Source: an uncultured Collinsella sp. (GTDB lineage: Bacteria; Actinomycetota; Coriobacteriia; Coriobacteriales; Coriobacteriaceae). Taken from it: DNA of 64,000 bases. Positions 35,793-45,676 of this stretch are shown here, in pieces. Under the pieces are notes generated by a model. That model did no database searches. It saw only the letters and a program-made list of their open reading frames with translations, and was not told the DNA's origin. The translations under genes were made by a program, and so were the position numbers. Where the stretch lies: the NCBI GenBank assembly GCA_900541645.1, contig UQKQ01000007.1, forward strand, positions 57,473 to 121,472, written 5' to 3'. The first letter of the stretch is position 1. Each line of letters begins with the position of its first letter.

Positions 35793-35851
35793 TAGTCCGA
35801 GTTTTGACCAATTTATATCTCTACATTAGTCCGAGTTTTGACTATCGTCAA
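35793..35851 (-). promoter_or_regulatory. Promoter and direct-repeat operators of the marR-ABC operon
   Basis: TTGACG (35846-35851) and TAATGT (35823-35828) are spaced by 17 nt on the minus strand. Two near-identical 18-bp sites, TAGTCCGAGTTTTGACCA at 35793-35810 and TAGTCCGAGTTTTGACTA at 35827-35844, lie 34 bp apart. One fills the -35/-10 spacer and the other covers the likely start of transcription. This is the expected geometry for an autorepressor. Confidence 0.75.
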
Positions 35852-35899
35852 TACGCTCGTTGTTTATGGTCGGCTCTACATAAGCATATCGACAAAAAA

Positions 35900-35930
35900 G
35901 ACCGCCGGCGCGGGGGCGGCGCCGGCGGTC
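35900..35930 (-). terminator. Terminator of the small unknown gene
   Basis: A perfect 12-bp stem (GACCGCCGGCGC and complement), followed by TCTTTTTTG on the minus strand. Confidence 0.88.
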
Positions 35931-35957
35931 ACGCGAGAATAGCGATGTATTTGCCCG

Positions 35958-36248
35958 TTAGGCAGCGACGGCCTCGTAGACCGTTGCGCCCGCAAAGCTG
36001 TCGTGCAGGCTCTTGCCGCAGATCCAAGGTAGCTCGACGACCTCGCAGACCGTGTTGACCAGCTCGGAGCAATCAGTAAAGTGGCCCTTATCGTTGAGGG
36101 TCTCGCAATCCTGAACACGCCAATAGCCATCGGTGTGCGTGATGTAGTACTCGTGATCGTTGATCGACACGAAAGCGCGCGTCTTGGAACGCAGCAGCTT
36201 CAGAAATCCTTCGAAGTCAGTCTCGACGACATCTCCAGCCTGGAACAT
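35958..36248 (-). CDS. Small protein of unknown function (96 residues)
   Basis: Start ATG at 36248 has an excellent AGGAGGT 7 nt upstream, and a strong terminator follows, so this is a real gene. No family recognised. The protein is acidic, without membrane segments, has four or so cysteines (VQDCETL, FTDCSEL, NTVCEVV, WICGKS) and a central YYITHTDGYWRV strand pair. It stands alone between the marR operon and a divergent nitroreductase. Confidence 0.75.
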   Translation of the reverse strand: MFQAGDVVETDFEGFLKLLRSKTRAFVSINDHEYYITHTDGYWRVQDCETLNDKGHFTDCSELVNTVCEVVELPWICGKSLHDSFAGATVYEAVAA

Positions 36249-36542
36249 GATAGTTACCTCCTGGCCCAGCGCCACCACAGCGCATTGATTAACGTTGGTA
36301 CCCCTTTAGTAAAACCTTTATCAATTGATATGCGCCCCTGTTTTAGGCAAGTGGTAAAAAACCGCAGGGTAGACGGGATAAAACGTTTAACCATCTCATC
36401 AGTTTCTCACATTCTTGCCGCAGTTTTATTCAAGCCGACTTTTCCGATTGGTGGCTATTGCTGTTTGGGCCCTCTGCGCGATTACGGCTACGGCACGACG
36501 GGTAAGAACGGAGCATCTGCAACGTCATCGCTAGGAGAACCC

Positions 36543-37064
36543 ATGGAGACCATCGAAGCGCTCATCCATCGCCGTAGCTGCCGCAACTACAGCGATCGCC
36601 CCGTCGAGGCAGAAAAGCTCGCACGCATTATCGAGGCAGGCCAGTACGCGCCGAGCGGCATGGGGCGTCAGCCGGTCACGTTCGTCGCCGTCACCGACCC
36701 CGCGACCGTCGAGCGTCTCTCGCAACTCAATGCGCAAGTCATGGGCAGCAACGGCGATCCCTTCTACGGTGCCAAAACCGTTGTGGTGGTACTGGTCGAC
36801 CGCAGCGTGCCCACGCATCTGGAAGACGGTTCGCTTGCCATGGGCAACCTGCTCAATGCTGCCTATGCGCTGGGTGTTGATTCGTGCTGGATTCATCGCG
36901 CCCACGAGGTTTTCGATTCGCTCGAGGGCCTGGAGCTGCTGGCCAGCTGGGGCCTGCCCGCCGACGGCAGCCTGCGCGGCGTCGGTCACTGCATTCTGGG
37001 CTATGCCGAAGACACGCTACCCGAGCCCAAACCCCGCCGCGACAACGTGGTGTACGTTAGGTAA
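36543..37064 (+). CDS. Nitroreductase-family protein, short form
   Basis: 173 residues starting at the ATG with AGGAG upstream. Family features: IEALIHRRSCRNYSDRPVE (FMN phosphate site), GQYAPSGMGRQPVTFVAV, and DGSLAMGNLLNAAYALGVDS with SCWIHRA. This is the small single-domain type with an incomplete C-terminal dimer arm. Flavin reductase or detoxification roles are usual. The upstream 290 bp holds no clear gene. It converges on the next gene with a small hairpin between. Confidence 0.87.
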   Translation: METIEALIHRRSCRNYSDRPVEAEKLARIIEAGQYAPSGMGRQPVTFVAVTDPATVERLSQLNAQVMGSNGDPFYGAKTVVVVLVDRSVPTHLEDGSLAMGNLLNAAYALGVDSCWIHRAHEVFDSLEGLELLASWGLPADGSLRGVGHCILGYAEDTLPEPKPRRDNVVYVR

Positions 37065-37072
37065 TTAGTTCC

Positions 37073-37090
37073 GCCGTTCTAACGAACGGC
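37073..37090. terminator. Small hairpin after the nitroreductase
   Basis: GCCGTTC and GAACGGC pair around TAAC. The same hairpin type (TTCCGCCGTTC...) follows the stop codons near 51263-51286, 41435-41460 and 46556-46582. Confidence 0.6.
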
Positions 37091-37105
37091 TGACCCACTC
37101 GCAAC

Positions 37106-37681
37106 TTATCTTGCCGATGGAGTTGTCGTCGTTTCGTTCGTGTGGGTCGTTGCGGCGCTGTCGTCTTGTTCGTCCCCGTCCTTTTGAGCGTCGGCGATGG
37201 TGGAGGCTGCCGCAACGATACCGCGCTGGGGCGCGACGCCCGTCTGGGTCTGAGCGCCCTCGACAATTTCTGTGCCTGTATGCGCGAGCTCGGGCGATTT
37301 AAACATCGCGTCCAAGTTGGCGCCGCCGCCGGCGTAGCCAAGCGCAGCGAGTGCGATGACGATCACTGCAACGACGACCGCGATCGGAACATAACGATGC
37401 CAACCAGCAGGATTGAGCCCACTGCGGCGAGCCGCCCCGCGGCTGATGTAACCGAGCGTGCCGTCGTGCTTGAGCTTTGAGCCCACCACGCACTTGCGGC
37501 CCCACAACGAGGACTCTGCCTGCATGGCCAAGCGGGCGCTTGCCGAAGGATAGCCGTATTTAGTGCGCTTGAACGAACCATCAAACCCCGAGGCGTGTTT
37601 GCCCCACGTCACCGATGTCGTGCGTCGGTTGACCGGCGCGGCGCTCCGCCTTCTGCGGCTCGGTTTTGTAGTCTCAGCCAT
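37106..37681 (-). CDS. Single-pass membrane protein of unknown function
   Basis: 191 residues from the ATG at 37681; the open frame upstream adds 18 residues without support. The N-terminal half is basic (KPSRRRRSAAPVNRRTTS) and cytoplasmic in charge pattern. One membrane helix runs YVPIAVVVAVIVIALAALGY (about 98-118). The outer C-terminal part is Thr/Ala-rich and low in complexity. No domain recognised. The ribosome binding site is weak. It neighbours the regulator at 37766-38983 on the same strand. Confidence 0.62.
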   Translation of the reverse strand: MAETTKPSRRRRSAAPVNRRTTSVTWGKHASGFDGSFKRTKYGYPSASARLAMQAESSLWGRKCVVGSKLKHDGTLGYISRGAARRSGLNPAGWHRYVPIAVVVAVIVIALAALGYAGGGANLDAMFKSPELAHTGTEIVEGAQTQTGVAPQRGIVAAASTIADAQKDGDEQDDSAATTHTNETTTTPSAR

Positions 37682-37765
37682 ACGCCCCCGCACGCCGTAA
37701 CCAAATCGAAACAATAACGCTTTGGACTGTAGCACACGCGTCGCGCGCGGTCACGGGCGCCTCGC

Positions 37766-38983
37766 TCAACGGTCATCGTCCTTCAGTAAGCGCCACAGCG
37801 TTGTTCGGCTTATGCCCAGCACCTCCGCCGCACGGGTTCGGTTGCCGTGTAGATGATCTACAACCAGATGCGCGATATCTCGCTCGGTATCGGCCAGCGG
37901 TCGCAGGATATACAGGTCGCTTTCGAGTGTCGGGGCGCCAAAGGTTGCGGTCTTAATCACGTCCTCTTGGGCTAGCACTTCCTCCGCCACAGCGCGATCC
38001 ACCGTGCCCGCCCCCACCAATATATACAGTCGTTCCGAGACCTCGCGGAGCTGCAGATAATTGCGCGGCCAGCGGTAAGCATCGAGCGCCTTCGTCGCCG
38101 CGGCAGACAGCGTGGGCGCTGCCGTCCCAAATGCACCAGCGAGATATTCCAAATAGCGCGCAATCTTTTGCGACGTGGCTCCCTGCTCGACGATTGCCGG
38201 CGCCACGCTCACCGCACAGGCGAAGCGCTCGGTCACAAAGGCGGCTTGATCACTTTCGCTGCCGCCCGGCATGTCATTCGCCGTCAGCACCACATGGCAG
38301 CGCGTCGCCAACGCGGTGTCGGCCATCGTGGAAACGAGCTCGCGGAGACGCTGGGGGCCAACCGTGTTCCAGCCCTCAATGCAAAGTGTCAGCCCCGTTT
38401 GGAACAACGGCGATTCGGCGCTTTTGAGCAGATGGCGCCAGCCGCGATCCGTTAGCTCATCGAGCGCAACGGCAACAAAGGGCTGATCGACAAAAGGACC
38501 GTCCAGATAGAGGCGCATGGCAATCTCGATCTGACCCGTTCCCAGCTCGCCCTCGAGCATAAGGGGCACACCGCGCGCGTAGCTCTCGGCGACCGGCGCA
38601 GCCACCGAGGCAGCCCCCTCAACGATGCCGTACGCGCTCGATTCGTAGCGGGCCTCAACTTCGTCGGCGTTGAGCCACTCGATGCCCGCGTGCGCCGCGG
38701 CGCCGCGCACCTCGCGGACCACGACGACCCAAAGGCCCCCGCCCTCTTTGTCGGCGGGGCGAACGGTCAGGCTCAGGCGCGTACCCGCACGCCCCATAAC
38801 CAGACGCGCGCCGTCTCCTATACGGTCGAGGCGTTCGGCAACAAAAGCTGCCACATCCCGCTCAAGCGCCGCGCCATTCATGGTCGAAATCGCGACGTCC
38901 CCACGCGCATCGATTGCCAATGCCGAGGCCCCGGCAGCAGCCAGGGCCTCGGTCAAGATGTTCAGCTTGGCATCGCTATCCAT
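37766..38983 (-). CDS. Enhancer-binding-protein-like regulator with degenerate AAA+ domain
   Basis: 405 residues from the ATG at 38983 (AGGGGC upstream). An N-terminal sensory region (about 1-130) precedes a domain aligned with sigma-54 activators. The Walker A equivalent is GELGTGQIEIAM, with Gln in place of the ATP-binding Lys. Walker B is weak (VAVALDELTDRGW). The GAFTGA loop that contacts sigma-54 is missing. WPRNYLQLREVSERL recalls the WPGNVRELxN segment. The C-terminus is a good Fis-type helix-turn-helix (NRTRAAEVLGISRTTLWRLL). It therefore probably acts without sigma-54 or ATP hydrolysis. The sulfite/sulfate exporter-like yeiH lies upstream on the same strand and may be its target. Confidence 0.78.
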   Translation of the reverse strand: MDSDAKLNILTEALAAAGASALAIDARGDVAISTMNGAALERDVAAFVAERLDRIGDGARLVMGRAGTRLSLTVRPADKEGGGLWVVVVREVRGAAAHAGIEWLNADEVEARYESSAYGIVEGAASVAAPVAESYARGVPLMLEGELGTGQIEIAMRLYLDGPFVDQPFVAVALDELTDRGWRHLLKSAESPLFQTGLTLCIEGWNTVGPQRLRELVSTMADTALATRCHVVLTANDMPGGSESDQAAFVTERFACAVSVAPAIVEQGATSQKIARYLEYLAGAFGTAAPTLSAAATKALDAYRWPRNYLQLREVSERLYILVGAGTVDRAVAEEVLAQEDVIKTATFGAPTLESDLYILRPLADTERDIAHLVVDHLHGNRTRAAEVLGISRTTLWRLLKDDDR

Positions 38984-39249
38984 GATTTGCCCCTGTCCGC
39001 GGCGACGTGCAACCGCCGACGGTCGCACGACCGAGTGTTTCAAAATTGAACGATATTGCTCACCAAACACTATAGGGCAGAAAGCGCCGTCCTGCGAGTA
39101 TAGGTGTTGCCCCGCATCGCCATCCTGGCGGGGCGATAAGAGCTCTTCGGGACTTATAAACCTGCGGACAAGCCATACCCGCAAGAGCTCCTATCGCTCC
39201 ACCGCAAGCTTGCGCCCACCAGCAACCAGCACGCAAACAAGCTACCCCT

Positions 39250-40284
39250 CTACCAGATTCCCAGCACGTGCTGCATTCCCAAACTCATGAACGCAATGCC
39301 AATCCAGCAGCAAAAGCCCAACGCGATGGGCTTGCCGCCCTTTTTGACCAGCTCGACGATATCGGTATTAAAGCCAATAGCCGCCATGGCCATCACGATA
39401 AAGAACTTCGAAAGCTCCTTGATGGGCGCCGTAATGGACGTGGGAAGCTGAAACACCGTGGTGACCACGCTTGCCAGCACAAAGAACAGCACAAACATGG
39501 GAAACGCGCGTTTAAGCGAGAACGTGCTTTTGGCGTCGCCCCCGGCCTTGCGCGCCAGATGCATCTGCCAGCACGCAAGGACCAACGTGATGGGAATAAT
39601 GGCCAGTGTCCTGGTGAGCTTGACCACCGTGGCGCTCTCGAGCACGTTAGCGCCGGGATGCATGCTGTCCCAAGCGCTCGCCGCAGCCGTTACGGACGAG
39701 GTGTCGTTGATGGCGGTGCCGGCAAACAGGCCAAAGCCCTCGTTGGTCAGTCCGAGCATACCGCCGAGCGTTGGAAACACGAGCGCCGCGATAACGTTAA
39801 ACAGGAAGATGACCGAAATGGCCTGGGCAATCTCGCGATCGTCGGCATCGATGACGGGCGCGGTCGCGGCGATGGCAGAACCGCCGCAAATCGACGAGCC
39901 CACACCCACAAGCGTCGCGATCTTACTCGGCACGTTCATAACGCGGCAGAGCACAAAGGCAATGACAAGCGAAGTCGAGATTGTCGCCACGATAATCGGC
40001 AGCGACTGGGCGCCCTTGGACAGAATCTGCGAGAGGTTCATGCCAAAGCCAAGCAGGATTACCGCGTACTGCAAGACTTTTTTAGACGTATAGGTGACGC
40101 CGGCGGCGAGCTGTTCGCGACGATTCTTGGGAAAGACGAGCGCCAGGACCATGCCAAAGAGGATGGCGAATACCGGACCGCCGACCACCTCAATTTGTTT
40201 GCCGAGCAACGTCGCGGGAATGGCGATGATCAGGCAGAACAAAACGCCTTTCCAGCGCTCGCGTACGATATTTGCCAGTTGCAT
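39250..40284 (-). CDS. YeiH/YadS-family putative anion exporter
   Basis: 344 residues with about ten hydrophobic segments. Family signatures are VILLGFGMNLSQIL, VGVGSSICGGSAIAATAPVI and LFAGTAINDTSSVTAA, the duplicated motif of the conserved 698 (putative sulfate exporter) family. GAAGGA precedes the ATG. The true substrate is not established for most members. The divergent neighbour is a GntR regulator about 160 bp away. Confidence 0.9.
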   Translation of the reverse strand: MQLANIVRERWKGVLFCLIIAIPATLLGKQIEVVGGPVFAILFGMVLALVFPKNRREQLAAGVTYTSKKVLQYAVILLGFGMNLSQILSKGAQSLPIIVATISTSLVIAFVLCRVMNVPSKIATLVGVGSSICGGSAIAATAPVIDADDREIAQAISVIFLFNVIAALVFPTLGGMLGLTNEGFGLFAGTAINDTSSVTAAASAWDSMHPGANVLESATVVKLTRTLAIIPITLVLACWQMHLARKAGGDAKSTFSLKRAFPMFVLFFVLASVVTTVFQLPTSITAPIKELSKFFIVMAMAAIGFNTDIVELVKKGGKPIALGFCCWIGIAFMSLGMQHVLGIW

Positions 40285-40447
40285 ATGGGATTCCTTCTTT
40301 CTCTTTCACGTTTGCGACGGCTTATGATACGGCAACATTGAGCGCAGCCTTGCGCAAACACAGACTAAGATGCCGCAATAGTTCTCAGGCAACAGCCGAA
40401 TTACCCACCGCGGAGAGCTGATTCGCGGCATAATTAACAACTGACAT

Positions 40448-41179
40448 ATGAGTTTGATAGAACAGTTGCGAGGCGCTATGGAAGAATCGATGCACGTCGG
40501 CGAGCAGGAAACGAGCCTACAGGACCAGTCCTACCACACCATTCGACGCAAAATCGTCTACCTGGACTACAAGCCGGGCGAAAAGCTGGGCGTCAAGCAA
40601 CTTTGCGACGACCTGGATATGGGGCGAACGCCCGTGCGCGAGGCTTTGGTTCGCTTGGCGCAGGAAGGCCTGGTGCGCACCGTGCCCCAGAGCGGCACCT
40701 ACGTCTCACCCATCAACCTCACCCTTGCCGAGAGTGCCTGCTACATCCGCGAACATCTGGAAAAGCAGGTGATTGTGGAGTGCTGTGCGCGAGCCACGTC
40801 GGCCGGCATCGAGCAGCTCGACCGCGCCATCGTGCTGCAGGAAAAGGCCATGGCCGAAGAGGATCGCATCGGCTTCTTTTTGAGCGACAACCTCATGCAT
40901 CACATGATTTTTAGCATCGCATGTCGCAGCACCGTGTGGTCGTGGCTCGAAGAGACCAATGCCGACCTGGAGCGCTTCCGCTGGCTGCGCGCCGCCACGC
41001 AGAGGCTCGACAATCAGGAGATTGTTAACGAGCACAAGAAAATCCGCCGCGCTATCGCCGGTCGCGACCCCATCGAGGCGAGCTTTTTGGTCAGCAAGCA
41101 CCTGCATATGATGTTCCGCAACCAGACCGAGGTCCTGGACCAATATCCCAAGTACTTCGAGACCAGCAAGCTCCGCTAA
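40448..41179 (+). CDS. GntR-family regulator (FCD subfamily)
   Basis: 243 residues. The winged helix is at about 28-95 (YHTIRRKIVYLDYKPGEKLG, DLDMGRTPVREALVRLAQEG). The all-helical FCD ligand domain follows (REHLEKQVIVECCAR; LMHHMIFSIACRSTVW; EHKKIRRAIAGRDP). FCD regulators bind small organic acids or sugars. The ATG at 40448 has no ribosome binding site; the ATG at 40478 (GAGG upstream) may be the true start and would keep the DNA-binding domain. Divergent from yeiH, so control of that exporter is plausible. Confidence 0.87.
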   Translation: MSLIEQLRGAMEESMHVGEQETSLQDQSYHTIRRKIVYLDYKPGEKLGVKQLCDDLDMGRTPVREALVRLAQEGLVRTVPQSGTYVSPINLTLAESACYIREHLEKQVIVECCARATSAGIEQLDRAIVLQEKAMAEEDRIGFFLSDNLMHHMIFSIACRSTVWSWLEETNADLERFRWLRAATQRLDNQEIVNEHKKIRRAIAGRDPIEASFLVSKHLHMMFRNQTEVLDQYPKYFETSKLR

Positions 41180-41222
41180 CCTGCCAAAAAGGGACAGGTT
41201 TATTTTGGCAGGTTTTATCTGG
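41178..41222. repeat. REP-like tag family B, copy 1
   Basis: AACCTGCCAAAA and TTTTGGCAGGTT pair around GGGACAGG, followed by TTTATCTGG. Related copies are at 43533-43578 (reverse) and 46665-46708. It overlaps the stop codon of the GntR gene. Confidence 0.7.
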
Positions 41223-41232
41223 ACAAATGCAA

Positions 41233-41268
41233 CAAGGCCCGACTCCGCCACAACGGAGCCGGGCCTTG
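41233..41268. terminator. Terminator after the GntR gene
   Basis: CAAGGCCC-GA-CTCCG pairs with CGGAG-CC-GGGCCTTG around CCACAA. Confidence 0.8.
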
Positions 41269-41315
41269 GCTGTTAAATAGCACCAACTGCGGAATAGTCG
41301 ATGTCAGTCACCAAC

Positions 41316-41465
41316 AGCGAGCGAGCCGCATTTGCGCCAAGGTGACGTGAAATGAGAGGGCGCTGACCTTCTGGTCGCGCCCTCGAAATTGAACGTCAGA
41401 TTGGCGTGAATGCGGCTCGCGCAGCGTCGAGCAGTTCCGGCGTTTGGTAAAACGCCGGAACAACA
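41316..41465. repeat. Composite hairpin element downstream of glmS, copy J
   Basis: A long imperfect palindrome (about 41318-41371 with 41380-41425) centred on CTTCTGG, then CGCGCAGCGTCGAGCAGT, then an 11-bp perfect hairpin (41435-41460) adjacent to the glmS stop. Layout and the 18-nt tag match the copy at 51143-51288. Confidence 0.75.
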
Positions 41466-41466
41466 A

Positions 41467-43314
<1,848 letters not shown>

Positions 43315-43388
43315 AGGATAAATCCCTTCGTTCGCGTGACTGCAAGACGTCCACGCACAGGGGGCGCTGAGACGTATAACGTTCGAGT

Positions 43389-43447
43389 ATTGTACTCACG
43401 CAAGCGCAAGCTGATATACCAGAAGTGGTATCTCAACTTAGATACCA
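43389..43447 (-). promoter_or_regulatory. glmS promoter region with overlapping palindromic operators
   Basis: TACAAT on the minus strand (43389-43394) is a good -10. Upstream, ATACCA-GAAG-TGGTAT (43416-43431) and TGGTATC-N8-GATACCA (43426-43447) overlap and share the middle half-site. Such TGGTAT/ATACCA palindromes suit a GntR-type regulator of amino-sugar genes. No such gene is adjacent except a LacI gene reading away. Confidence 0.6.
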
Positions 43448-43477
43448 CCCGATGCACACACGTCCAGCCGGTCCAAA

Positions 43478-43510
43478 CCACCACAATGGGGACAGGAACC
43501 TTTGTGGTGG
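43478..43510. repeat. REP-like 33-nt hairpin tag, copy 2
   Basis: Same unit as at 3481-3513; CCACCACAATGG and CCTTTGTGGTGG pair around GGACAGGAA. Confidence 0.6.
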
Positions 43511-43532
43511 CCGCGCTGGCAACGGCGTTTCC

Positions 43533-43578
43533 CCAGATAAAACCTGCCAAAATAAACCTGTCCCTTTTTGGTAGGTTT
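43533..43578. repeat. REP-like tag family B, copy 2 (reverse orientation)
   Basis: Reverse complement of the unit at 41178-41222, extended outward by TTTCCCC. Only 23 bp from the other REP-like tag, so two tag families are nested in one promoter region. Confidence 0.7.
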
Positions 43579-43626
43579 GGGATGCTACAATCTGGCTTGT
43601 ACTTGAAACGCATCAAAGGGGCCGCT

Positions 43627-44739
43627 ATGGCAAAGGTAAAAATCAGCGACGTCGCGCGCGAGGCCGGGGTTTCGCTGGGCACGGTTTCCAACGCGCTCAA
43701 CCACCCCGAAAAGCTGCGCCCCGAGACCCTCAAGCTCATCAACGAGACCATCAATCGCTTGGGCTACCTGCCCAACCAAAGCGCTCGCCAGCTGGCCGGC
43801 GGCACCACCAAGTCCTTTGGCCTGGTCCTCCCCCGTCTCGATCACGGCTTTTCGCTCCAGATTGCGAGCGGTGCCCACAACGAGGCACGCAAGCACGGCT
43901 ATGACTTGCTCATCGCCAACGCCGACAACGACGACATTCTCGAAGACCATTACCTGCGCTACTTTATGGGCACTCAGATGTCCGGCGTCATGGTTCAGCC
44001 CATGGCATCCCCCGACTGGCACCCGGCCATGACTAAAATGCCCGTGCCGATCGTCCATCTGGACATCCACTGTTCCGAGCCCGGCCACTACGTGGCTGCC
44101 GATAACGAAGCCCAAGGTCGCATCATCGCCGAACTCGCCGTTGCCCGTGGCGCGCGCCATATCACCGTCGTGGGCAGAGCAGCATTTATGCAGCTCACCC
44201 TACGCGTACTTGGCATTCACAAGGCCCTTGCCCTGCACCCCGATATCAAGATCGAAGTCATCGACGCCGGCGAATGGAATACCGCTGCCGACGGCTACGG
44301 CATCGGTGCCCAAATCGCCGAGCGCCCCGCGGACGAGCGCCCCGATTTTGTCATCGGCCTGACCGACGTACTGGCGTCGGGCGTTATCTCGGCGTTAATC
44401 GACAAGGCCATCTCCGTCCCCGAGCAGGTCCGCGTGGCAGGCTGCGACGGCAATCCGCTCGCCTGGAGCGGGTCGGTCCCGCTGACCACCGTGGCGCCTC
44501 CGGGCTACGAGATTGGCCGCAAGGGCGTTCAGTTGCTGATGGAGCAGATCGAGAACAAGCCCGCCGCCAAGACCAAACGCGTCCGCATCGGCTCTGCCGC
44601 GCGCACCGTCACCGCGGTCACGGCCATCGAGGACATCAACCGCCAAGAGCTCGTGCGGCCGTTCTTGCTCGAGCGTGCCAGCACCCAGGCAAGCAGCCAG
44701 GCCGAAGCCACCGCCATCAACCTGGGCGCGTATCTGTAG
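43627..44739 (+). CDS. LacI-family transcriptional regulator
   Basis: 370 residues from the ATG with AAAGGGG upstream; the open frame extends far upstream across glmS only by chance. The DNA-binding domain is textbook (KISDVAREAGVSLGTVSNAL, then LGYLPNQSARQLAGG with the hinge helix). The periplasmic-binding-like sensor domain follows (GLVLPRLDHGF; GVMVQPMASPDW; GYGIGAQIAERPADERPDFV; VAGCDGNPLAWSGSVPLTTV). An Ala/Ser-rich tail ends the protein. Sugar ligand unknown. No sugar operon is adjacent, so the targets are probably elsewhere. Confidence 0.93.
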   Translation: MAKVKISDVAREAGVSLGTVSNALNHPEKLRPETLKLINETINRLGYLPNQSARQLAGGTTKSFGLVLPRLDHGFSLQIASGAHNEARKHGYDLLIANADNDDILEDHYLRYFMGTQMSGVMVQPMASPDWHPAMTKMPVPIVHLDIHCSEPGHYVAADNEAQGRIIAELAVARGARHITVVGRAAFMQLTLRVLGIHKALALHPDIKIEVIDAGEWNTAADGYGIGAQIAERPADERPDFVIGLTDVLASGVISALIDKAISVPEQVRVAGCDGNPLAWSGSVPLTTVAPPGYEIGRKGVQLLMEQIENKPAAKTKRVRIGSAARTVTAVTAIEDINRQELVRPFLLERASTQASSQAEATAINLGAYL

Positions 44740-44764
44740 CACGCGCGCAAGTATGCCAAGTCGC

Positions 44765-44814
44765 CGCTTAAGCAAAAGGGGCCCGACCATTGCCGGGCCC
44801 CTTTTGCTTAAGCG
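44765..44814. terminator. Bidirectional terminator between lacI and the HAD gene
   Basis: A perfect 20-bp stem (44765-44784 and 44795-44814) with AAAA and TTTT runs inside, between convergent stops. Confidence 0.9.
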
Positions 44815-44852
44815 CAAACGTGGGTAATTGCTCGTTTCAACACCGCAATTGT

Positions 44853-45503
44853 CTAGAGCACAGCCTTGACCGCCGCCGTCAGGTCGAACAGCGTATCGAG
44901 CACGACCTCGCAGCCATCCACCACGTCCTGCGGCAGCGGCACGATGTCGGGAACGGCAAAGACGTGGCAGCCAGCCGTAATGCCCGAGACGCAGCCGTTG
45001 CGAGAGTCCTCGACCACGGCGCACTCCTCGGGGGCAAAGCCCGCGCGCTCGCAGGCGAGCAGATACATCTCGGGGTCGGGCTTGCCGTGCACGACGTCCT
45101 CGCCGCAGGTCACCGTTTCAAACTTGTCAAAGAGACCGACCATCTTAAGGTTGCGCTCGGCCGTGACATGGCGCGATGACGTTGCAAGGCCCACGTGATA
45201 GCCCGCAGCCAGCAGCTCGTCTATGCACTCGGCAGCGCCGGCCTTAAGCTCCAGATCGGTCTTGACCATCTCGTCGCGAATCTCCTTGTGGCGATGATAG
45301 ATCGCCTCAGCGGTTTCTCTGCTGCCGCAATGCGCCTCAAGGATGTCCATGACATCGGGCAGCGTGCGACCGATAAATTGATGAATCAGCGTGTCATCAA
45401 TCGCGACACCCAGCTCAGCGGCGGGCGCTTTCCATGCCTTGATGCCCAGACGCTCGGTGTCGACCAGCGTTCCGTCCATGTCAAAAATAACAGCCTTGAT
45501 CAT
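44853..45503 (-). CDS. HAD-family sugar-phosphatase or phosphoglucomutase-like hydrolase
   Basis: 216 residues from the ATG with GGGGGA upstream. HAD motifs: I is VIFDMDGTLVDTE, II is GLATSSRHVTAERN, III is the Lys of HGKPDPEMY, and IV is AVVEDSRNGCVSGITAG. The helical cap inserted between motifs I and II (about 18-85) is of the C1 type found in beta-phosphoglucomutase and many sugar phosphatases. Divergent from larE with about 170 bp of AT-rich DNA. Confidence 0.9.
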   Translation of the reverse strand: MIKAVIFDMDGTLVDTERLGIKAWKAPAAELGVAIDDTLIHQFIGRTLPDVMDILEAHCGSRETAEAIYHRHKEIRDEMVKTDLELKAGAAECIDELLAAGYHVGLATSSRHVTAERNLKMVGLFDKFETVTCGEDVVHGKPDPEMYLLACERAGFAPEECAVVEDSRNGCVSGITAGCHVFAVPDIVPLPQDVVDGCEVVLDTLFDLTAAVKAVL

Positions 45504-45676
45504 ATCGGTCCCCCATCGACTCTCGCTGTCGCATTGCCGTAACTCTACCGCATTTGGCAACTTGTATATAACGTATATACCATATTGCACTTTCGTTACA
45601 TAGATAGAAGTCTTATGGCAAGTAACGCATTAGGATTATAGTTTTCGATCGAGTACTCAACGATAAGGATCGTTTC

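Noticed and set aside
43315..43626. glmS ribozyme upstream of glmS
   Set aside because: The short interval is filled by promoter, operators and REP tags, with no ribozyme core.
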